DNA of 64,000 bases, taken from Daphnia pulex (taxonomy: Eukaryota; Arthropoda; Branchiopoda; Diplostraca; Daphniidae). The notes beneath the pieces are model-generated. The model searched no databases and had not been told where the DNA came from. It saw only the letters and a program-made list of their open reading frames with translations. The position numbers and the translations under genes were made by a program. Within the stretch, counting starts at the first letter, position 1; every line of letters starts with the position of its first letter. Below, piece after piece: positions 55,401 to 64,000 of this stretch. The stretch covers positions 749,001 through 813,000 of the forward strand of contig NC_060022.1 in NCBI RefSeq assembly GCF_021134715.1. Reading direction: 5' to 3'.

Positions 55401-58400
55401 CAGGTGAGATAGAAAGACACCGACAAAAAGACACGACGGCGACGACGGCCTGGCCCGGCTCTGAAGGAAGGGGGGGTGGAGAACTGGAGGATTTTCAGTT
55501 TTTTGTTGGGGTCTACAAAGGAAATGGGTGAAGGGGCTCAGCAGCCACCACCACCGAATGATTATCACTGGCGTGTTGTTTTATATTTTTATGTCTTTAC
55601 GGTCGTCGTCGTCGTCTTGGTTGTCCCTCCCAGTTTCTTCTCTCTGCCCCCGCCGAAGTTGACCGTTTTGCTCCTTGGCAAAGAAGAAGAAGAAGAAGAG
55701 GCCGCCGCCGACTTTGATAGGCCCCCAAGACCCTCAAATAAAAATCTTTCCCCCCCTGGATGGAAGAGGGTCTGTGTATAAAAGGGCAAACAAGCCAAGG
55801 GGAAAATGAATGTTGCTACTACACACATACTATTTACTACCCCACGCAGAAACAGACGGGCATATACTTTATCCTTTTTTTTACTTTTCTTCTTTGAAAC
55901 AAACGACGTCGCGCCGCTTTGGTTGTCGCCCGTCGACTCTCTTCTCTCTCTCACACGGGTCTTATATATATCTATACGATGGAAAAAGGTACGATCGAAA
56001 TTACACATCCAAAAGGAGAAAGCCAAATAAATATACACACGGACGGACCCAAAGAAAGAAAAAAGGTCTGTGTAATAATAATTTTTTCCCTTCTGGTTTT
56101 TTGGGTTTTTTTTCGGCCTTTCTGGTCAAATGATAGACAAGTGCAAGTTCTTTTTCCTTGTAGATATTCTCCCCTCTCTCTTGCCCAGCACACACACGCA
56201 TCCAGCCTTTTATCTGTCTTCCACCTGTAATTAGGTGTCTATGCGAGAGAGAGACTGGCGCGGTGTGTGCTTCTTATATTCCCTTTTTTTCAAATGATTC
56301 TTTTTTTTTTCCCCCCTCTAAAACTTAGTGTACAGAGGGGGGAATGGAACTTTGCTGGGGTTTACCGCACAACACTGGCCGTCTCCGGAGAACCTACCAA
56401 TTGCCCGCCAGACCCCATTTCGTTTGTCTCATTTTTTAAACACACAAGAGCTGACTGACTACTAGATGAACTATTATCACTGTTGGAACAACAGATAAGA
56501 ATTTTAAAGTGGACGAAATGTCCTGAAATCTATTTGATATCTATCACCGCGCTCGTCCATTTCGTCCGGCAATCTCTATATAACCCGCCAAAGGTGTTTC
56601 TTTCAAGTCGTTCCTTGGAAAAACAACCAAAATATGTTGAAATTTGGTGGCGGTTGTTGCTGAGCTCTGATGTGTGTGTGACTTGAGTGACTTGTGTGTG
56701 AGAAAAAAGAAGAAAAATTCCCTATTTTTCTTTTTCTTGTTTCATTTCTCACGACCCGCTTATTTTTCTCTAATTCGTTGTGTCTCGGCGGAGCCCGCGC
56801 TGTTGGTTGTCGCCGTCGTCGATGTTGTCTGACCTCGGCCCGCGACCCTCCCACTTCTTGTGCGGCGGTGGTGGTGGTGGCTCTATTATGTGTACCAGCA
56901 GCAGCAGCTGGAATATTATATCCTGTCTTGTTCTTCTCTTTCTCTCTCTTTTGATTCCGTTCTCTTTTGTGCTGTGCCTTTTGCACCCCACCACCACCAC
57001 CACCGTCTGTTTGTTGTTGTAACTTTTTTCCATTCCACCGTCATTTCCTTCTGGGTTTCAAAAAGAAGTTGGAAAGGAATTCTATCCGCCAGGTCGCCTC
57101 GGCCCAGACAGAGCACATATCACGCAACCTTCTCATCCGCCGAGTCGGCGGTTGGAATGTCTTTCACTTGACGAAAAAGAAGAATTTTTAAAGAGAGAGA
57201 GAGAGGGTAACGATCTCCACAGCGCTCGTCAGACGTGCCGTTGGAAATGTCGTTTGAATTACGCGCGCCAACGATCGAGAGTTGGAAAACAAGAGACGAG
57301 GGGGACGATTGGTCCGGGGTCGCATGACCCCGGGGGAATTTTGACGGAATAGACGGAGTTCTACTGGATGGATACGAAATCCCCATTTTTTCCGTTGGCG
57401 ACTGCGGATCACTGCCGAAAGACAATTTGGAATTTGGTTTGCCCGGGTCGTGTTTATTTCCCGTCTGCTCTATTATTAGCACGACGACGAATGATTAGAC
57501 TGGTGCACAACAACAAGACCGTCGAGACACACAATAACAACTGTCGGGGGGAAAAGAAAACAATTCTACCTTGATATCCTTTTTGAAAATAAAAAACCCC
57601 CCCGCACCTGTGGGCATCAGTGCCCGTATCTCTCTCTCTCTAAGACGCCAGCGTTAATGCTGCTGCTGATCTATACGATCGTGAAGTTAAAAGAAGAGAA
57701 ACACAACACGAAAAAGAGACGCTGGTTGATTTTTCCTTTTTTTCTTTTCAAATCAGAAAATGAAATGCAAATGAAAATGATGTGGTGGTGATGGGAGTCG
57801 AAGAAACACCCAAGTCGGAGGAGGAGAAGGTACCCGGGCTGGGAAATTCAGTCACGAGAATGACGACGACATGAAACGCGGGACGACGCGATCCGTTCCG
57901 TTTGTCGACAGATTCCCGCCTATATATAGGCAGCAGAGAAAAAACCAAACAGTTGATAAAATAAAGAAGAAGAAACAAGAACCCCAAAAAACCAAAGAAA
58001 AGATTTAAAAAAAAAAAGAAAAAAAAGAGTTGGGGAGACTCTTGAAGGACTATGGGTGTCAAACGACATCAAAGTCCCCCAATGGAATGCGTGTCCACTT
58101 TTAGGAGACTCTCTCGGCTGCTGCTGGTCCCCTTGACCTGACGCAATGCTCACGGTGAATAATCGGTCACGTAACGCAGACGGGGGGCCATCTTCATCTT
58201 CTTCAGTTTCTTCTTTTTCTTTTAACCAAAACCATTTTTTTTATTTTCCCGGCTGTATTCACGAATTTTTCTCTTTTTAAAAAAGAAAAAAACTAATGCG
58301 GGGGGGACCCGTCTGGCGACTTTGTGCGCCCAGCGAAATGGTTTCAACTCTCATTAGCTAATGCATTTAACCAAGGCTGCTTGTCTATTAACTAACTTAA

Positions 58401-61400
58401 CGGCGCTTTTGAGAATAATGTCTCTTCTTTGCAAGTCAAAGATTATGCATTGTTGCCCGTCTCTTTTTGGCATTTTTCCCCGGCTGATGAACTAGGAAGA
58501 AATGACAGGAAAAGCAGCGTTGCAAATCTAGTTTTTCCCAATATCTAGTTTTGTCGTGTTATCCGGTTTTATTCGATTAATTTAGTTTAGTTTTATTTAA
58601 TTTTTTTTTTACTCAATTATTTTGTTTGAATGTTTGGTTTTCTTTTGATAAATTTAATAAAAAATTGAGTCGATTTCGACACATTTTTGCAATATGGCAC
58701 ACGCCAAAACCGTGTCATCCCGGATTGCAGACGACAACTTTGCGAACGGCACATGACTTGTCCTTTTATTTAAATTTTGAAAACGTGAAAAAATGGTCGA
58801 AATCATAGATGAAACATGCAAGGAAATAGCTTGTGAGTTTCAGAACGGACATTCTACTATTTTAGCAAGTACATTTTTCTGAAGTCTGTAAACCCGAGTG
58901 TGAATCATTTTGTAGTGTTAAAGCAACAAAAAGCAACAGACACAGACATGGCTTTTTTCTCTTGTCACTAAACTAACTACTAGGGAAAAAGGAGAAAATG
59001 ACGAAGGCATCATTTCAGGCATCTTAGGACTTTCTTGTCCAACATCAGCATGTGAACAAGTCACATGGTGCCATGGTGGTTTCCCGTTGGTGAAGCAACT
59101 TAAACACTCAGAACCACTTACAGGTTTTTTTTCAATATGTTGAAGGACTTGGAATTTTAGTTTTGTTTAGTTAACAAACAAAATTAAACTGAATTGTTTC
59201 ACGGTATTATGTTTTTCAAAATACCAAATTATTGAATTCAGTATTTTGTTTGTTTTTTAAACCAAATTTGCAACGCTAAAGAAAAGATATCGATATTTTT
59301 CTGAAAGATCAAGTGGACACCACTCTGATTGTATATGTGAGCCAATTAGGGGTGAACCTATTGGTGAGTTTTCCCCTTTTGTTTTCTTGTTTGTTCATCT
59401 TCTTCTTCTTATTTACCTTTAGTTTTTAATGACCTCTTCCTATCAGTGTTCCCACCAAAATGGGACTAGGCCCTGAGACTCTTCTTTCGCCACTCGGTTG
59501 TAGAGCGTGTTACGTGTCTGGCCCGTGAGAAGAAGCCTTGCATGTCTCTTCTCTTGAAAAAAGAAAAGAGAAGAAAAATCCTCAAACCGATCCATTGATT
59601 AATTGACCTCCTATCGCAACGGATCACACATGGGCCCTTGTTTTTCTTATATATTTTCTTGGGTCCTCCTCCCTGTGTGTGTGACTGGGCTTTTTGTCCG
59701 TGCCTTTAGACAATCTCGTGGACTGGTTGAAACCGTGTCCGTCCTTGTGTTGTCTTTCGGGGAAATCTTTTATACATTTATTCCCGATTCTTTCCCCCCT
59801 TAGTAAAGAAGAAGAAGAAACAATTTTTTCCCTGTCGCATCGAACCGGTCCAGCTTAATGTTTCCCCAGCCTGGGAGAGAGAATATATCGAAATCAAAAC
59901 ACTTTTCTCGATGATTTAGATATAAATTTTACCTTCTTCTCCCCCCCTAAAAAAATCACTCTTTTTCTTACACGATAGCGTTAAAACTCTCTCTCGTTTC
60001 CACATGATGAATGACATCATTATCTATGTAAAATATAGAACTCTCTCTCCTTCTCTCTCACTCTCTTTTAACAGTTGATTTTTTTCGAAACCTTAGAAAT
60101 CAAAAGAGATCCTCCCCTTTTATCTGTCGACTTGTGGCTGCCTTCAATTCTTTTTAACTATTTTTAAGAAAGAAAAAAAAGCCATAAGGCGACGACGATG
60201 AGGATCTCTCTTGAAACTATTTCGTGATGATTTAAACCAAGTAGAGAAGATCTCTCTTTTTTCTCTGCATCATCTCAACGACACCAACAACAACAGCCGG
60301 CCAATGGAGTTTAAAAAAAAGGGAAACTTTCGCTCGGTTGCTGATGTTGTTTCTTCTTCTTTCGGTTTTCTCTGCACGGGAAATCTCCTCCTTGTTCGTG
60401 TGAAACTGCTTACATTTGCATGATTGAATCGACGCCGATGGGAAGAATCATTGGATTCCCCCACTCATCGAGAGAGTCAGCAGCCCGTTGAGAAGAAATC
60501 TTTTTGGTTAGATGATTTTCTACGTGCGTACGCGTCGGAAATCGTCGGGTTACCAGAGGTGAAGACGGGCCGAGAAGAAGAGAATGACATGGAATGGGTG
60601 TGTTGGTTGCCGTGTGCATGTGAGCCACGGTATCTCTCGACTTGTGCTGTATCATTATCTTTCTTTCTTTTCTTTTGAGATATCATTTTTTTCCGTACAT
60701 CATTTTCGACCTTTTTGAATTTTGTGTTGGATTATTGTGTGGCTGTGCAGCCTGGAATTCCATTTGTTAATAATATTATTCTTTCATTTCTTTTCTTTTT
60801 TATTCGTTTGGAATTTGATTGCTGATCGTATCTATCGATCGGATAATAGGTGGAGGTGGATGCGGACTCTGAGCTGTCGGCGGCCAGCAAGGCTAGCTTC
60901 CTGGACAAGGTGCGCCAATCGAATCAGGCCTGCCAGAGCGGCGACTTTGAGACGGCCGTCGGACTCTACGGCGAGGCCATCGCTCTCGATCCTTGCAATC
61001 ACATCCTCTTCTCCAACCGGTCGGCGGCTCTCGTCAAACTCGGACACTTTGCCCGCGCCCTCCAGGACGCCTCGCGAGCCGTCGAACTCAACGCCAAATG
61101 GCCCAAAGTAAGTCCAGTCCCGTCCCGTCCCGTCCAGCTTCGATCCGTCTCTTTCCATCACGTATGGACGTGGCGCTCAGCAGCGTACCTCGCTCGTTCT
61201 TGTGTGTCTGTTTCCCAAGTTGATATCATGTGCCTAATGGCTAATATACGCCGGGCGGGAGGGGGGGAACCCTGTCGTGTCTTGTCGGACGGGCCAGCGT
61301 GTGTGTGAAATCTATCGCCGCACGCCGGCTGTTTGAATCAATAACTATTCATCTTGTATATATATACGGCCTCTTCTTCTTCTTTCTTCTTCTTTTCTTT

Positions 61401-64000
61401 TTTGGGTAATTGTTATAGGCGATCACTATATTTGGATAAAACTGGGATGGAAAAGAGAAAATTTCTTTTCGGTTTTTTAAAAATCCAGCCACTCATTCTT
61501 CGTCTCGTTCTTTTCCAGGTTGTTGTTGTTGTTGTTTTCCCCCTCTCTTTTTCAACTGCCGTGTGTTGTTGTTTCCCCTTCCCCCCCTCTTTCATGTGTG
61601 TGTGTGTGTACGGCGTATGTGTGAGCCGATCACGGCGGGCGGTCCGATTAAGACCGGAGCGCTGCTCACCGGGCGATCTTTTTTGTTTTCTTCCACCAGA
61701 CTTTTTCCCTTTCTTCTTCCTTCCTTCACCTTATAGTATATCTGTCTCTTATTCATATACTCTCTATTTAATAGGATGTATATAGATATGTATATTTTCG
61801 GTGGTGGGCAAGTTTCACGAAAGAGTCCGCGTCTTTTTTTAATTTTAAAATTTTAGTTTTAAGTTTTTTTTTTTTTAGGGTTTGTGACGTGCCACTGATT
61901 TGCATTTTCGATAGCGGCGTCCGTTTTTCTTTTCTTTTTCTCCCCAGCCCGTTTCATTCCTTTTGAACTTTTTCGCCCGCAGCGCAATGGCCGCCCGGCT
62001 GATTGCGGATTTTTTCTTCTTCGGGAAGGGGGTGGGAGGCACTCAACTTGTACGTGCTGTTGCTGCTGCTGCCCAGCAGAGAGTAAATAAATTTGAATTT
62101 GTAACGCCAGACAATCGCCTTCAGGAGAAAGAAAAAGAGAAAAAAGGATTTTGAATTTATTATCGATTGCAATGTCAAAGGCGATAGAACTTGTTTTCTT
62201 TCCCAGAAAACTCGTTGCTGGACTTTTTGGAGACGACGACGGACGACGGACGACAATGTGTCGCACAAAATCTAGCATGTTTTTCTTTGATTTTATTTTT
62301 ATTTTTAATTTGGCCGGCGCCTCTCACTTTGAACATTTCCAGTTTTTTTCAAGGTTTTCCATCCGTCCGTCCGTCCATCCGTCCGTCCGCTTTTTGTGTC
62401 TATTTTGTGGTGGGTAATATATAATGTATCTTTCGTCTTCGTCAATCTTGACCGTCTTTGTCTAATTGCCGAGTGATGTTGACCATGGCCAGCTGACTGA
62501 TTACTCCGGTTAGAACCCGTTGCTTCCATTTGGGAATAAATTTTTTCGCTTGACTTTATTTTCTTTATCCTTTTTTTTCCCTTTTGGGTTTTTCTCGTTT
62601 GTCCCTCACTTTCTTCGAATCCATTTAGCCTTGCTCTTGGCCGTCTCAAAGTGTTGACTTGAAGCTCTCGGCTTGGCTGGACACGCCAACCCGGTGGCGC
62701 CCCTTCGCCATTCGCCAACCGTCTTGTTGTTGACTTGTTGTTGTTGCTGGCCTTTGCTCGGGTCCTTATCGCCTTTCCCTCTCGTCTCTCTCTTTTACCA
62801 CTTTGAGATTTTGTCCGCATCATTAAAACAATTGCAATTCCTGTCCATCTGCCCAGAGCTCTGCTGCAATAGCACCAATCACTTTGGCTACTGTTGGGTT
62901 CAACTGGACAAGTTCCAGTTGACTCGACAGTTTTTTCAACTATTTTTCGTGTTTGTTATCTGATTATTACCGGTCGTTTGTGCTGGAAAACTAAAAAGAA
63001 AAAAAACCAAATGAGATTAAGGTTATTCTTGATTCAATTAGGGTTATTACCGTCAAGGAGTGGCCCTTCAATGTCTGGGCCGGCATTCCGATGCTTTGGC
63101 GGCCTTCAGCTCGGGACTGGCCCAGGATCCGAAATCCCTGCAGCTCTTGGCCGGCCTGGTGGAGGCGGCCATGAAATCGCCGCTGCGGTCCACCTTGGAA
63201 CCCACCTACAGGCAACTGCAGGCCATGCGGCTGGACAAGTCGCCGTTTGTCGTCATCTCGGTGATTGGCCAGGAATTGCTGGCCGCCGGACACTACAAGG
63301 CCGCCGTCGTCGTCCTGGAAGCCGCACTCCGCATCGGCACGTGTTCCCTCAAATTGCGCGGGTCCGTCTTCTCCGCACTGTCGTCCGCCTACTGGGCACT
63401 TTCCATGCTGGACCAGGTAAAATCATTTTTTCCATTTCTTTTTTTGATTTAAATTCATAAACTAAATAAATGTTGAATGTTATTAACTGTCCAGGCCATC
63501 AGCTACATGCAACAAGATTTGTCTGTGGCAAAGTCACTGGGCGACACGGTGGGCGAGTGCCGGGCCCACGGCAACCTGGGATCGGCCTATTTCAGCAAAG
63601 GCAACTTCAAGGAGGCGCTGACGTCGCACCGCTACCAGCTCGTCCTGGCCATGAAGTGCAAAGATAACCAAGCGGCCGCTCTGGCCTTGACTAGTCTAGG
63701 TATGTCGTAATCATCCATCATCATTGTTTTTCCCCTCTTCACCCAGTCCCGTCCAGGTTCACATTATCCATCCGTGATGAGCAATTACTCAGTCCCAGGC
63801 AGTCCAGGATACTAATCGCCATTTATTTCATTTTCGACCCTTTAGGTCACGTTTACACGGCCATCGGCGACTACCCGAACGCCCTGGCCAGTCACAAGCA
63901 GTGCCTGCAGCTGGTCAAGCAGCTGGGCGAGCGATTGCCCGAAGCCCGCGAGGTGGGCAACGTCGGGGCCGTCTACCTGGCCATGGGCGACTTTGACGCG
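49457..64000 (+). CDS. Ttc28: TTC28-like tetratricopeptide repeat protein, 5' part (cut by the window end)
   Basis: Large TPR scaffold; TTC28 (TPRBK) is reported in vertebrates to act at the midzone and midbody in cytokinesis. Exons seen: 49457-49480, 60850-61107, 63042-63416, 63495-63699 and 63846 to the edge. The start is MSLRDSSE spliced to VEVDADSELSAAS. TPR units follow: ACQSGDFETAVGLYGEAIAL, then NRSAALVKLGHFARAL. Next come TTC28-diagnostic segments GYYRQGVALQCLGRHSDALA, SLQLLAGLVEAAMKSP, LDKSPFVVISVIGQELLAAG, ECRAHGNLGSAYFSKGNFKE and GHVYTAIGDYPNALASHKQ. Exon phases agree. The 8-codon first exon is supported by its start context and a GTAAGC donor, but lies 11.4 kb from exon 2 and is less certain. 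The remaining TPRs and the CHAT-like C-terminal domain, if present, lie outside the window. Confidence 0.88.
49991..50013. repeat. (CA)11 microsatellite
   Basis: Uninterrupted CA dinucleotides inside TTC28-like intron 1. Confidence 0.95.
50025..50066. repeat. (GAA)14 microsatellite
   Basis: Fourteen uninterrupted GAA triplets starting 12 nt after the CA run. This is the longest perfect triplet array in the window. Confidence 0.95.
53214..53234. repeat. (GCT)7 microsatellite
   Basis: Seven GCT/CTG triplets in TTC28-like intron 1; it is not in a supported coding frame. Confidence 0.85.
61108..63041 (+). other. Intron 2 of TTC28-like gene
   Basis: 1.9-kb intron with TTC/TTG triplets and an imperfect TCCG tetranucleotide repeat at about 62362-62390. 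Open frames on both strands here are repeat-derived. No gene recognised. Confidence 0.6.

Larger units (their letters stand above)
49481..60849 (+). other. Intron 1 of TTC28-like gene
   Basis: 11.4-kb intron, largely simple-sequence: GA/CT runs, GAA/TTC triplets, CA and CTG runs. The part at about 58300-59450 is ordinary AT-rich sequence. No nested gene, RNA gene or transposon end was recognised on either strand. Confidence 0.6.

Noticed and set aside
62305..62823. 172-aa minus-strand open frame in TTC28 intron 2
   Set aside because: Basic, Lys/Arg/Gly-rich translation of T-rich and TCCG-repeat sequence; no family motif.

Overview
The window is a gene-dense stretch of an arthropod nuclear genome. 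It carries many short GT-AG introns (about 55-100 bp), orthologues of conserved eukaryotic genes, a gliotactin-type protein (an arthropod/protostome family) and a tandem pair of digestive-type aspartic proteases. Crustacean, and specifically Daphnia-like, is my inference from gene structure and repeat style; no sequence search was possible.

Minus strand, left part. TER94/VCP, the AAA+ p97 segregase, lies at 478-3853 (12 coding exons, 802 aa). Gliotactin, a catalytically dead cholinesterase-like transmembrane adhesion protein, lies at 5197-8984 (14 exons, 957 aa). Two tandem cathepsin D/pepsin-like aspartic proteases follow at 10514-12321 (390 aa) and 13104-14908 (394 aa). The spliced reading frames of all four stay open from start to stop and match the family lengths. 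A 6.6-kb gene-poor stretch follows.

Plus strand, right part. A secreted somatomedin B / thrombospondin type-1 protein (SBSPON-like) spans 21552-33347, PPIL2 34172-36397 and GCN1 36632-45726. The 5' end of TTC28 starts at 49457 and runs off the right edge. PPIL2 (U-box cyclophilin) and TER94 (p97) both serve ubiquitin-related protein handling, and GCN1 couples stalled ribosomes to GCN2. No common operon-like logic is implied.

Most unusual part. The third intron of the SBSPON-like gene (24333-32696) holds two abutting or nested DNA elements, E1 at 24363-24988 and E2 at 24993-29757. They have perfect inverted repeats, hairpins inside their ends and three AATT copies at the junctions. A 106-bp block is shared by the two elements in opposite orientation. 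E2 (about 4.8 kb) contains two sets of tandem repeats and a broken fragment of a beta-1,3-galactosyltransferase (GT31) gene, so it looks like a non-autonomous, gene-fragment-capturing transposon. No transposase was seen.

The region from 45.7 to 63 kb (GCN1 3' flank and TTC28 introns) is dominated by purine/pyrimidine-asymmetric GAA/TTC, GA/TC and CA microsatellite sequence. The only genes I can support there are the TTC28 exons.
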